This document shows positions 1 to 8,548 of a stretch of DNA of 39,267 bases, one piece after another. Below the pieces are notes generated by a model. The model saw only the letters and a list, made by a program, of their open reading frames with translations, was not told the origin of the DNA and ran no database searches. The first letter of the stretch is position 1. Each line of letters opens with the position of its first letter. Source of the DNA: Ruminiclostridium sp. (GTDB taxonomy: Bacteria > Bacillota > Clostridia > Oscillospirales > Ruminococcaceae); contig JAEEJW010000161.1 in NCBI GenBank assembly GCA_016282095.1, positions 1 through 39,267 of the forward strand, read 5' to 3'. Position numbers and translations under genes: made by a program.

Positions 1-1434
1 GGAAATAAGTCCGGTGAGCTTCGGGTTGGACTGGAGCAGCCAGCGGCGGTAAGCGATACCGTTTGTCACGTTGGTGAACTTGTTCGGGGTCAGCTCGTAC
101 TCATCATGGAACACGCTGTCCTTGATTATCTCGCTGTGCAGCTTGGAAACGCCGTTTACGGAGTGCGAAGCCGCAACACACAGCGTAGCCATTCTGATCT
201 GGTTGTTGCGGAAGATCGACATAGCTTCTACCTTTTCGTAGGGCAGGGTCTCGGAGAGCTTCTCGCAGTATCTGCGGTTGATCTCGCAGATTATGGAATA
301 GATTCTCGGAAGTATCTTCTCGATAAGGTTCTTGTCCCACTTTTCGAGGGCTTCCGCCATTACGGTGTGGTTCGTGTACGCAAAAGTCCTGCATACGATA
401 TCCCACGACTTGTTCCAGTCATATCCGCAGTCGTCGAGAAGTATTCTCATCAGTTCCGGGATAGCAAGAGTCGGGTGGGTGTCGTTTATATGGATAGCTA
501 CCTTGTCCGGCAGATTCTCCAGTGTGCCGTAGATGTTCATGTGGCGCATTACGATGTCGCCGATGGAAGCGGCGCACATGAAGTACTGCTGGCGCAGACG
601 CAGAGCCTTGCCTTCAAGATGATTGTCGTTGGGGTAAAGCACCTTGGTGAGGGAATGAGCGATGTTGCTTGCGCCCAGGGCGGTGGTGTAGTCGCCGGAG
701 TTGAACGCGCTCATGTCGAAGGACATACTCTTCGCGCTCCACAGACGCAGCTTGGAAACGCCCTCGCTGTCGTAGCCGGAAACAAACATATCATAAGGCA
801 CCGCGAGAACGGTGTTGTAGTTTACATGGGAGATGTGGTGATATTCGTTTTCCCAGTATTCGCGGACTTCGCCGTCGAAATGTACTTCGATAGCCTGATC
901 TTCAACGGGGGTGAGCCACGCGCCGCCGCCGGGGAGCCAGTTGTCCGGAAGCTCTGTCTGCCAGCCGTCGATTATCTTCTGCTTGAAGATACCGTACTCA
1001 TAGAGCAGGGAATAGCCGGTTGCCGGGAATTCACAGGTAGCCATACCGTCAAGGTAGCAGGCAGCGAGACGTCCGAGACCGCCGTTTCCGAGTCCGGCAT
1101 CGGGCTCCTCGTCGTAGATGACGGAGGGTTTGATCTTGTATTCGTCCTTGAGTATGGACTCAACGTCTTCGTTCATGCCAAGATTGTATAGCGAAGTCTT
1201 GAGCGAACGACCCATGAGGAATTCCATTGAGATGTAATATACCTGTTTCTTGCCTATCGAGTTGCATTTTGTCATGAACAGGTGGCGCTTTTCGCGCAGC
1301 GCGTTCACAACGATCTTGGAAAGCGCCTTGTAGATCTGCGTGCTTGTTGCTTCGGCAGGGCCGATGCGGAAATCAAGCTCCAGTGTATCCTTCAGCTTCT
1401 TGCTGATCTGCTCCTTTGTAAGCGGAGAAGTCAT
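1..1434 (-). CDS. glgP: glycogen/starch phosphorylase, N-terminal part (C-terminus runs off the window start)
   Basis: Reverse-strand translation from ATG at 1434 (AGGAAGG RBS upstream) gives MTSPLTKEQISKKLKDTLELDFRIGPAEATSTQIYKALSKIVV...YYISMEFLMGRSL...DAGLGNGGLGRLAACYLDGMAT...IHINDTHPTLAIPELMR, typical of GT35 phosphorylases. Open at the window edge, so missing from the ORF track. Confidence 0.95.
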   Translation of the reverse strand, partial: MTSPLTKEQISKKLKDTLELDFRIGPAEATSTQIYKALSKIVVNALREKRHLFMTKCNSIGKKQVYYISMEFLMGRSLKTSLYNLGMNEDVESILKDEYKIKPSVIYDEEPDAGLGNGGLGRLAACYLDGMATCEFPATGYSLLYEYGIFKQKIIDGWQTELPDNWLPGGGAWLTPVEDQAIEVHFDGEVREYWENEYHHISHVNYNTVLAVPYDMFVSGYDSEGVSKLRLWSAKSMSFDMSAFNSGDYTTALGASNIAHSLTKVLYPNDNHLEGKALRLRQQYFMCAASIGDIVMRHMNIYGTLENLPDKVAIHINDTHPTLAIPELMRILLDDCGYDWNKSWDIVCRTFAYTNHTVMAEALEKWDKNLIEKILPRIYSIICEINRRYCEKLSETLPYEKVEAMSIFRNNQIRMATLCVAASHSVNGVSKLHSEIIKDSVFHDEYELTPNKFTNVTNGIAYRRWLLQSNPKLTGLIS

Positions 1435-1633
1435 GTCTATCAATCCTTCCTGAAAAACATATAACGATGAGGTACTCATTACCACATACAAACATATTAT
1501 AGCACATTCCGGTCAAAATTTCAACCGTTAAAGCGCGATTTAAAATATTTTGTCGATTTTTTACATAATTTAGCCGGATATTCGTCAAAATACTACAATT
1601 TATAGTTTATTTTTGCTAAAAAATATTGAATTC

Positions 1634-2293
1634 TTACAAAAGTTCATCGAAACTCCGGATAAACAGATCGGCAGTTTCCTTTATTCTGTCGGTGTCGCGT
1701 CCGGAGGTCTCGTCGTAGACTCCGACAGTGCGGAACCCGCCGTCTTTCGCGCCGCGGACGGCTATGTAGATATCCTCGAATACCACGGCTTCGCTGTCCG
1801 GCACGCCAAGCCTGCTGCACGCGAGGCTGTAAACATCGGGGAAGCCCTTTTTCCGTGCGCATTCGTTAACGTCTGCGATTGCTCCGAAAAACTCCTCGAT
1901 GCCGGTGCGCTTCATTCCGGGCAGATAGAGTCTGGGGTCGCTGGCGGTGGCTACTGCCAGCCTGATACCCGCGTCACGGAGCCTGCAAAGAAGCTCATAA
2001 GCCCCGGGTTTGAGCGTAACTTCGTTGTGGTAGAACTCCAGTGCTTTATTGAACCAGCATTTCATCATATCCTCGGAAGATATATCGAGATTAAAGCGTT
2101 CCCGTGTGTATTTCGCGGTTTCTTCCGCGCCGAGGTGAGCGATAGCGAGCAGATAATCTCCCGGCACTTCGTCGATGCCCATTTTCTTCAGGAACCACTC
2201 GTCTATATGATGCCAGAATCCCATTGAATCGAACAATGTTCCGTCGAGGTCGAACACGGCAGCTGAAAATTCTCCAAGTCCCTTTATTATCAT
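1634..2293 (-). CDS. HAD-family phosphatase (beta-phosphoglucomutase-like)
   Basis: AAVFDLDGTLFDSMGFWHHID motif I; VATASD motif II; VVFEDIYIAVRGAKDGGFRTVGVYD C-terminal HAD motif. Confidence 0.9.
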   Translation of the reverse strand: MIIKGLGEFSAAVFDLDGTLFDSMGFWHHIDEWFLKKMGIDEVPGDYLLAIAHLGAEETAKYTRERFNLDISSEDMMKCWFNKALEFYHNEVTLKPGAYELLCRLRDAGIRLAVATASDPRLYLPGMKRTGIEEFFGAIADVNECARKKGFPDVYSLACSRLGVPDSEAVVFEDIYIAVRGAKDGGFRTVGVYDETSGRDTDRIKETADLFIRSFDELL

Positions 2294-2889
2294 TACTTTG
2301 CTATCCTTGCTTTTATATAATCGGTAAGTATTTCTGCGGACTTGTCGATGCCGATATCGGAGTTCACGGAGATATCGTAGGTCTGAACCTTGCCCCAGGC
2401 ATCGTCTGCGAAATAGTTATAGTAAGCTATACGGTTCTTGTCCTTTTTCATCATATATGCCTTATAGTTGTCGTTATCCGCTTTTTCGTTGTATTCGTCG
2501 CGGACTCTCGCGATACGGCTTTCGAGGGGCGCGGTGACGAACACGTTTATGACGTTCGGGAAGCCGCGGAGGACGTAATCGGCGCAGCGTCCGACTATTA
2601 CGCAGCTTTCCTTGTTATAGAGGTCCTTGATAACTCTTGACTGGGCAATGAAGATCATATCCGAGGCCGGGAGGATCTGGCTGCCGATATAGAGGTGGTA
2701 GAGGAGGCTCTGTGTTTTTTTCTGATCGTTACGGCGCACGAAATCCTCGGTATAGCCGCTTTCCTTTGCCACGAGGGACAGCAGCTCGCCGTCATAGAAG
2801 CTGATACCGAGTTCATCGGCGAGTTTTTTACCGATGAGCCGGCCTCCGGAGCCGTATTCTCTTGATACTGTGATAACGTATTTTTCCAT
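2293..2889 (-). CDS. cytidylate kinase-like family protein
   Basis: MEKYVITVSREYGSGGRLIGKKLADELGISFYD...CVIVGRCADYVLRGFPNVINVFVTAPLESRIARV; typical of cytidylate-kinase-like proteins. Start overlaps the HAD gene coupling point. Confidence 0.88.
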   Translation of the reverse strand: MEKYVITVSREYGSGGRLIGKKLADELGISFYDGELLSLVAKESGYTEDFVRRNDQKKTQSLLYHLYIGSQILPASDMIFIAQSRVIKDLYNKESCVIVGRCADYVLRGFPNVINVFVTAPLESRIARVRDEYNEKADNDNYKAYMMKKDKNRIAYYNYFADDAWGKVQTYDISVNSDIGIDKSAEILTDYIKARIAK

Positions 2890-2914
2890 GCTGTTTTCCT
2901 CCGTTCATATATAT

Positions 2915-3187
2915 GCGGGGTACCCCCGCTGTCAGTTGATTATAGTATCGTTTTATTTCGCCCGCGGCGGCGCGGAGCCCGCGCTCCCAATCCGTCTGTT
3001 AAATTCTTGAAGCGGCGCGTTTCAGCCTCGCAGTCCAGAGTAGGCGTACACATTAACGAATCTGCAAGGCGAAGCGATTTAAGTTTAGGCCAAGCCCTTT
3101 TCAAAGGGCGTCATTCTCGAGCGTCAGCGACTCTCAAACACTCAAGCGCAAGCGACTACTTGTTCTCGTTCTCGAGCGTCAGCGGCT
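2915..3187 (-). repeat. composite dispersed repeat, copy 1 (palindromic module A + 3'-UTR-type module C)
   Basis: Module A 2915-3009 (GCGGGGTACCCCCGCTGTCA; GTTTTATTTCGCCCGCGGCGGCGCGGAGCCCGCGC..CAATCCGTCTGTTAAATTCTT) and module C 3041-3187 (TAGGCGTAC..CGAATCTGCAAGGCGAAGCGATTTAAGTTTAGGCCAAGCCCTTTTCAAAGGGCGTCAT + CGAGCGTCAGCGACT units); matches 6063-6188, 20947-21083 (inverted) and 27458-27597. Confidence 0.85.
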
Positions 3188-3784
3188 CTTACTGAAAACG
3201 CAGCCGCAGTAATTCTGTCTGTAGAGACCGTATGTCTGGGAGAGCACTATGGAGCGTTTGTAGCCTTCCTTTTTCTTGAAATCCGAGAACAGGTAAGGCA
3301 CGCCGACACGGGCGGATTCTTCGGCGCCGATCTCATTGAGTTTAGCGGCGTTTTTCAGCGGGCTTATGGACAGGGTGGTGGTGAAGAAATCGAAGCCCCC
3401 GGCTTTTGCGGTGTCGGCAGCTTCCGCGAGCCGCAGACGGTAGCAGCGGAAGCAGCGTTCGCCGCCTTCCGGTACATCTTCGTATCCCTCGGCAATCTCG
3501 AAAAATCTTTCCGGTTCGTACTTCCCCTCGGAGAACTCCACCGGGTATCTGTGGGGCTGTTCGGATATCAGGCGTTTCAGCTCGTTCACGCGCTTGTCGT
3601 ACTCTGCCTTTTCATCTATGTTAGGATTATAGTAATGCGCGGTTATGCGGAAATGTTCCGTCAGATATTCCAGCACATAACTGCTGCACGGGGCGCAGCA
3701 GCAGTGGAGCAGCAGGGAAGGTGTCCTGCCTTCGGAGGCAAGCTCCGCTATCTTCGCGTCAAGTTCCTTCTGATAGTTTATCAT
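3179..3784 (-). CDS. queH: epoxyqueuosine reductase QueH
   Basis: LLLHCCCAPCSSYVLEYL and CFRCYRLRL..AA cysteine motifs, YYNPNI, FTTTLSISPLKNAAKLNEIG, RQNYCGCVFS. Confidence 0.93.
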   Translation of the reverse strand: MINYQKELDAKIAELASEGRTPSLLLHCCCAPCSSYVLEYLTEHFRITAHYYNPNIDEKAEYDKRVNELKRLISEQPHRYPVEFSEGKYEPERFFEIAEGYEDVPEGGERCFRCYRLRLAEAADTAKAGGFDFFTTTLSISPLKNAAKLNEIGAEESARVGVPYLFSDFKKKEGYKRSIVLSQTYGLYRQNYCGCVFSKSR

Positions 3785-3789
3785 CGAGC

Positions 3790-4314
3790 TTATCCCTTTT
3801 TCTGCTTCTCCGTGATTATCTCAGATGTTTCCTGCGCAGTCCCGGAAAGCACGTTGTTCTTTTGCAGTATAATAAGCATATCGTTGTCCGTTTTCAGGTA
3901 AAACGCACGTCTGCCGTCGTAGGCGTCCTCGATCTTATCCCATGGCGTAACGGTCTGCGGCGCTCCGTCCCTTGCGATTATGATACGTTCCGACGATACG
4001 GAGCATACAAGCCCGTCAAAGGACGAGTAGGCCTCGAGCATCTTGTTTGAATAAGTACGCACCATGAAGAACAATACCGCCATAACGGCTATATCCATTA
4101 CCACAGCCGCAAGCACTACGATAAGCATTGATGCCATTTGGGTCGAGAAGTACATTATCAGTGCAGAGACCGGAATGGTCACAAGCAGAGCAGCACATAC
4201 CAGTATCAGCGCGATGCCGCCTTTTGTGCCGCCGGTCATGGTGTGTACGATGTACTCGCTCATAGTCTTCTTGTCATATTTCATTGCGTAATCTGTCATT
4301 TCTGTTTTCCGCAC
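3790..4314 (-). CDS. membrane protein with YcxB-like C-terminal region
   Basis: Two hydrophobic segments (GGIALILVCAALLVTIPVSALIMYF; MLIVVLAAVVMDIAVMAVLFFMV) followed by TPWDKIEDAYDGRRAFYLKTDNDMLIILQKNNV, which resembles YcxB-like proteins. Confidence 0.65.
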   Translation of the reverse strand: MRKTEMTDYAMKYDKKTMSEYIVHTMTGGTKGGIALILVCAALLVTIPVSALIMYFSTQMASMLIVVLAAVVMDIAVMAVLFFMVRTYSNKMLEAYSSFDGLVCSVSSERIIIARDGAPQTVTPWDKIEDAYDGRRAFYLKTDNDMLIILQKNNVLSGTAQETSEIITEKQKKG

Positions 4315-4366
4315 CTGCCGGGCGCGTCTCCTTTGCTTTTTTATCCGATGAACCCGTTTTACAGTC

Positions 4367-4975
4367 TTAAACTATCTTTCCTACTATCTCAAACACAGGT
4401 CCGTGCTGCCACATAAAGGTTGACAGCGCGATCTGTATGCACTCGCCCTGCCCGATCGCGAAGTCCGCGGGTCTGCCTTTCGGAAGACCATAGTTCGCGC
4501 AGAGATTCATTATAACTCCGCCGTGGGTTATCATGGCAGCGCGTGTAACCTGATCGTGCATCATATCCTTGAATACTTCTTCAAGCCCGTCAAGACAGCG
4601 CAGCGTGAATTCCTCCATAGTTTCGCCGCCCGGCGCGGATTTGTCGAAGCCGCCTTTCAGCCATTCGGAGTATTCGGGCAGACCTTCAAGCTCGGCAGCG
4701 GTCTTGTTCTCCCATTCACCGAAATCGCACTCCGCGATATTGTCTATCTCCTTGATATAGCGGTCGGGGTAGATGATATCGGCGGTCTCGAGGCAGCGTT
4801 TCAGCGGGCTGGAATAGACCTTCTGAACATCGGGGTAGAGGTGTTCCTGGGCATATCTTGTGACTGCATAGAAGCCCTCGTCGCACAGCGGCAGATCGGT
4901 CAGTCCGATGTAGCGGCCTTCGAGGTTGGCCTGCGTGATCCCGTGGCGTATCAGATAAAGTGTGTAGTTCTTCAT
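4367..4975 (-). CDS. histidine phosphatase family protein
   Basis: LYLIRHGITQANLEGRYIGLTDLPLCDEG (RHG motif), VYSSPLKRCLETADII, ECDFGEWENKTAAEL, MITHGGVIM. Confidence 0.93.
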   Translation of the reverse strand: MKNYTLYLIRHGITQANLEGRYIGLTDLPLCDEGFYAVTRYAQEHLYPDVQKVYSSPLKRCLETADIIYPDRYIKEIDNIAECDFGEWENKTAAELEGLPEYSEWLKGGFDKSAPGGETMEEFTLRCLDGLEEVFKDMMHDQVTRAAMITHGGVIMNLCANYGLPKGRPADFAIGQGECIQIALSTFMWQHGPVFEIVGKIV

Positions 4976-5103
4976 TCTTATTATTTCCTTTATATCACAG
5001 CTTTTTCAGCTTTTATTTTTCTGTTTTGTTTAGCTTATCATACGATATTGGTGTATTATATCTATTGAACAAAGCCGTTTGCTTTTTTTGTAGACTTTGC
5101 CGA

Positions 5104-5132
5104 TTTACAAATAATTAAAAATAATATATAAT
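5104..5132 (+). promoter_or_regulatory. putative SigA promoter of the XRE regulator
   Basis: TTTACA (5104-5109), 17 nt, TATAAT (5127-5132) upstream of ATG 5192. Confidence 0.6.
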
Positions 5133-5191
5133 ATCAGTTGTATGCACTCTCAAAATGGCATAACATAAATATCCGAAAGGTTTGTATTTTA

Positions 5192-5866
5192 ATGAACAGC
5201 GATTTTCCGAGAATACTATCTTTACTTCGCAAAGAAAGACATATAAGCCAGAAAGCCGCGGCCGCCGATCTTGGTGTGGCGCAGGCGCTTCTTTCACATT
5301 ATGAAAAGGGCAAGCGTGAATGCGGCCTTGATTTTCTTGTAAAAGTGGCTGACTATTACGGTGTGACCACGGATTATCTGCTGGGGCGCTCGGCTTCGAC
5401 CACAGGAAATCTCATAACTGCGGACGACATTCCGGACGTATCGGGTGAGCGTGAGAAGGCTCACGCGGGGGCGGATATCACGCTTACCATGTCGAGAAAG
5501 CTGATCGTCAACAGCATCGACATAATATACAGCCTGCTTGGCAGGATAGGGAACAGCCGTTTAAGCCTTAAGATCGTGAATATGCTCAATCTTACGGTTT
5601 ACAAGGTATTCCGCCTTGTGTACCGTTCGAACAAGTCGAATACACAGAGTATGTTTGAAGTACCGGACGAGCGTGCGTGTCACTATGCCGACGCGCTCGT
5701 GCATATTGAGGAAGCGGAGGTTGCGTCGCTTCTGAAGAAGGCCTCGGTGGACAATCCGGAGATATCGACTGTTGTGATAGAATCCGAATTTCCGCGTCAG
5801 TCTCCGGCTTTACTGAGCCTTATCAAATCCAGTGAAGCGCAGATCAAGAAGCAGATCGAAAAATAA
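5192..5866 (+). CDS. XRE-family helix-turn-helix transcriptional regulator
   Basis: ORF 5138-5866 with likely start at the internal Met 5192: MNSDFPRILSLLRKERHISQKAAAADLGVAQALLSHYEKGKRECGLDFLVKVADYYGVTTDYLLGRS; long C-terminal region of unknown function. Confidence 0.9.
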   Translation: MNSDFPRILSLLRKERHISQKAAAADLGVAQALLSHYEKGKRECGLDFLVKVADYYGVTTDYLLGRSASTTGNLITADDIPDVSGEREKAHAGADITLTMSRKLIVNSIDIIYSLLGRIGNSRLSLKIVNMLNLTVYKVFRLVYRSNKSNTQSMFEVPDERACHYADALVHIEEAEVASLLKKASVDNPEISTVVIESEFPRQSPALLSLIKSSEAQIKKQIEK

Positions 5867-5873
5867 GATTTTA

Positions 5874-5907
5874 AAAAGCCGCGGTTCGCAGGGACTGCGG
5901 TTTTTTT
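5874..5907 (+). terminator. probable rho-independent terminator downstream of the XRE gene
   Basis: aaaaagCCGCggttcgcagggactGCGGttttttt immediately after the stop. Confidence 0.6.
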
Positions 5908-6188
5908 CTGCCTCGCAGCCGGTATATTCTGCTTTCTCCAAGGGGGCTTTCCGAATCGCCGTTGACCGCTTAGTTGCGCGCATCGTGCGCGCTTCTGGGC
6001 GGTCACTCACTGCATCGTGCAGTGACCCACACCCTTCGGCACTGCCTCTTTTGATAGTTTGTAAAAGGCGTACTCATGTACGAATCTGCAAGGCGAAGCG
6101 ATTTAAGTTTAGGCCAAGCCCTTTTCAAAGGGCGTCATACTCGAGCGCAAGCGACTTCTTACTCCCGTTCTAAAGCGCAAGCGACTTA
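5908..6188 (-). repeat. composite dispersed repeat, copy 2
   Basis: CTGCCTCGCAGCCGGTA (5908-5924; identical at 27284-27300), two palindromes with GCATCGTGC core, then module C 6063-6188 (AAGGCGTAC..GAATCTGCAAGGCGAAGCGATTTAAGTTTAGGCCAAGCCCTTTTCAAAGGGCGTCATACTCGAGCGCAAGCGACTT). Confidence 0.82.
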
Positions 6189-7187
6189 AAGAGCGAGGGC
6201 GTCGTCGTAGACTTGTTTAAGGCGCTTGGCAACTTCGGTTATGCTCTTGTCCTCGACGGCGCGGAAGCCCTGTTCGCCGAGGGAGGGGAGCCTGCCGTTT
6301 GCGATATCCTCAATTTTCTTCTGAAAACCGTCTGTATCGTCTGCCATGTAGCAGTCAACGTCGCGGCGGAGCCAGTCAAAGCAGGGTATATCGCGGACAA
6401 GCACATTAGCCCGTGCGGCGAGTGCTTCAAGAAGCACTATGCCCTCGGTCTCCTCGTAGGTGGGGAATATGTAGACATCGCTGCCTACATACGCTTTTTT
6501 CAGATCTTCGGGCTGAACGTAGCCCGCGAACAGCAGGTTCGGGAGCTTTGTTCTTACGGCCTTGCGGATCTTGTGGGGTATGGAAAGCATAGGGGTCTTG
6601 CCGAACCAGATGAACTTGTAGTCCGGCATACGGCGCGCAAGCTCCACGAAATCCAGTATGCCCTTGCGCTCAAAGTACAGTCCGACTGCTATGACTACCT
6701 TGTCGTCCTCTTTAAGTCCGAATTTCCTGCGGAATTCCGCCCTGTCGGTGTCCTTCGGTTTGTAGAAATCAAGGTCGATGCCGTTGGAGACCGCGTAGAT
6801 CGGCTTCTTTATGCCGTAGCCGGTCAGCAGTCGCTTTGAATACTCGGTGGGCGTTATTATAACATCGCCCATAAGGTAGCAGGAGACTATCCACTTTTTG
6901 AACAGCTTGGATATGGCGTTCGCGAAGAAGAACGAGTTGCGGAAATCTTCCTCTGTGGAGTGCGCGTGGAATACCACTTTTTTGCCCTGCTTATGGGCTT
7001 TTTTCGCGTACTTGCGGGATTTGAGACCGTAGTAGTTGATATGTATGATATCCCAGTCGTTGTCCTTCGGTTCGAGCGTGAACGGGATCCCGAGACTGGT
7101 GAGCGCGCGCTGCTGATGCATAACAGCTCTTCCGAGCCCGGATATCTTGAATACTTTTATCCCTTCGGTGTAAAGGCAAACTTTCAT
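6186..7187 (-). CDS. glycosyltransferase family 4 protein
   Basis: MKVCLYTEGIKVFKISGLGRAVMHQQRAL...DIIHINYYG...KVVFHAHST...NGIDLDFYKP...VAVGLYFERKGILDFVELARRMPDYKFIWFG...GSDVYIFPTYEETEGIVLLEALAARANVLVRDIP. Confidence 0.93.
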   Translation of the reverse strand: MKVCLYTEGIKVFKISGLGRAVMHQQRALTSLGIPFTLEPKDNDWDIIHINYYGLKSRKYAKKAHKQGKKVVFHAHSTEEDFRNSFFFANAISKLFKKWIVSCYLMGDVIITPTEYSKRLLTGYGIKKPIYAVSNGIDLDFYKPKDTDRAEFRRKFGLKEDDKVVIAVGLYFERKGILDFVELARRMPDYKFIWFGKTPMLSIPHKIRKAVRTKLPNLLFAGYVQPEDLKKAYVGSDVYIFPTYEETEGIVLLEALAARANVLVRDIPCFDWLRRDVDCYMADDTDGFQKKIEDIANGRLPSLGEQGFRAVEDKSITEVAKRLKQVYDDALAL

Positions 7188-7217
7188 TAATGTAATGTCT
7201 CCTGTATATTTGCAAAT

Positions 7218-7242
7218 GAGCGCATAGAATAACTATGCGCTC
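7218..7242 (-). terminator. stem-loop, probable bidirectional terminator at the end of the 2-oxoacid oxidoreductase operon
   Basis: GAGCGCATAG aataa CTATGCGCTC, perfect 10-bp stem; T-tract tgcttttttt on the plus side. Confidence 0.7.
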
Positions 7243-7250
7243 TGCTTTTT

Positions 7251-7787
7251 TTAACCGTTGAAATCCATTCCGAGCCTGAGAGCCTTCATATTGGCTTCGA
7301 GCTTGTCTGCCTTCTTCGGCGGTATGCACTTTTTCAGTGCCTTTTCGATGACTGCTTCATCGGTAAGACCGATCTCCTTGAGCATCTTGCCGGCGAGGAT
7401 AATGTTCGCCATGCCCTTGAGACCGTTTTCGTTCGCCATTCCCGTAGCGGGGATGTAGAAGCACTTGATGTCGGTGCGGTCGCTTGTGCCTTCAACGAGC
7501 GTGCTGTCGATGAAAGCCATGCCGCCTGCCTTGACGGAGCCGATGAACTTGTCGAAGCTCGGGGTGTTCATTACCATGAGCTCGGTGGGGTTGAGGATAA
7601 GGGGCGAACCGATCGGCAGATCGGACAGCGTTACCGAGCAGTTGCAGGTACCGCCGCGCATCTCGGGGCCGTAGGACGGCAGCCACGATACTTCCTTGCC
7701 TGCGTAAAGTCCCGCGTAAGCTATGAGCTTGCCTGCGAACAGTATGCCCTGTCCGCCGAAGCCCGCAAGAAGAAATTCGTTCGTCAT
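7251..7787 (-). CDS. 2-oxoacid:acceptor oxidoreductase gamma subunit
   Basis: MTNEFLLAGFGGQGILFAGKLIAYAGLYAGKEVSWLPSYGPEMRGGTCNCSVTLSD, typical gamma-domain motif. Confidence 0.93.
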   Translation of the reverse strand: MTNEFLLAGFGGQGILFAGKLIAYAGLYAGKEVSWLPSYGPEMRGGTCNCSVTLSDLPIGSPLILNPTELMVMNTPSFDKFIGSVKAGGMAFIDSTLVEGTSDRTDIKCFYIPATGMANENGLKGMANIILAGKMLKEIGLTDEAVIEKALKKCIPPKKADKLEANMKALRLGMDFNG

Positions 7788-8548
7788 TGTGCAGCCGCCT
7801 CCTTGTTCCTTACCGCGCCGTCTTTATAAACGCCCAGCGGATAGTAGGGTATCATGTCGTTCTTGAGTCTCTCGATAGCCTGTACCGGAGTAAGACCCCA
7901 GTTGGTCGGGCAGGTGGAGAGAACTTCGATGATAGAGAAGCCCTGCTTGTTCTTCTGATACTCAAAGCCCTTGCGTATAGCCGCCTTTGCCTTGCGGATA
8001 TTGGCGGGGTCGATAACGGTGACTCTCTGGGCGAGAGCAACGCCGTCGAGCTGGGACAGCATCTCGCACATCTTTACCGGGAAACCTTCGATATCGGTGT
8101 TTCTGCCGTAAGGTGTGGTCTGTGTGATCTGACCGGGCAGGGTGGTGGGCGCCATCTGGCCGCCTGTCATGCCGTAGGTCGTGTTGTTGATGAATATTAC
8201 GGTGATGTTCTCGCCGCGTGTGGCAGCGTGAACTGTCTCGGCAGTACCGATAGCAGCGAGGTCGCCGTCACCCTGATAGGTGAATACGAACTTGTCGGGG
8301 TTGGCTCTCTTGACGCCGGTAGCTACTGCCGGAGCGCGTCCGTGAGAAGCCTCCATCATATCGCAGTTGAAGTAGTCATAAGCCATTACCGAGCAGCCTA
8401 CGGGACATACGCCTACCGTATCGCCCTCGATACCCATTTCGTCAATGACCTCGGCAACAAGGCGGTGAACTATACCGTGTGTGCAGCCGGGGCAGTAATG
8501 CAGATACGCGTCAGTGAGCGCGTGAGGTCTCTTGAATTCGGGCATCAC
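7784..8548 (-). CDS. thiamine pyrophosphate-dependent 2-oxoacid ferredoxin oxidoreductase beta subunit
   Basis: YCPGCTHGIVHRLVAEVI, GRAPAVATGVKRANPDKFVFTYQGDGDLAAIGTAETVHAATRGENITVIFINNTTYGMTGGQMAPTT (TPP-binding). Confidence 0.94.
   Translation of the reverse strand: MMPEFKRPHALTDAYLHYCPGCTHGIVHRLVAEVIDEMGIEGDTVGVCPVGCSVMAYDYFNCDMMEASHGRAPAVATGVKRANPDKFVFTYQGDGDLAAIGTAETVHAATRGENITVIFINNTTYGMTGGQMAPTTLPGQITQTTPYGRNTDIEGFPVKMCEMLSQLDGVALAQRVTVIDPANIRKAKAAIRKGFEYQKNKQGFSIIEVLSTCPTNWGLTPVQAIERLKNDMIPYYPLGVYKDGAVRNKEAAAQ

Noticed and set aside
106-1191. 361-aa plus-strand ORF at the window start
   Set aside because: Antisense to glycogen phosphorylase, whose open-ended frame is absent from the supplied ORF track.
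5797-6173. Small ORFs (66-113 aa) in the intergenic repeat region
   Set aside because: Overlap stem-loops and repeat copy 2; Arg/Ser-rich translations with no RBS or conservation evidence.
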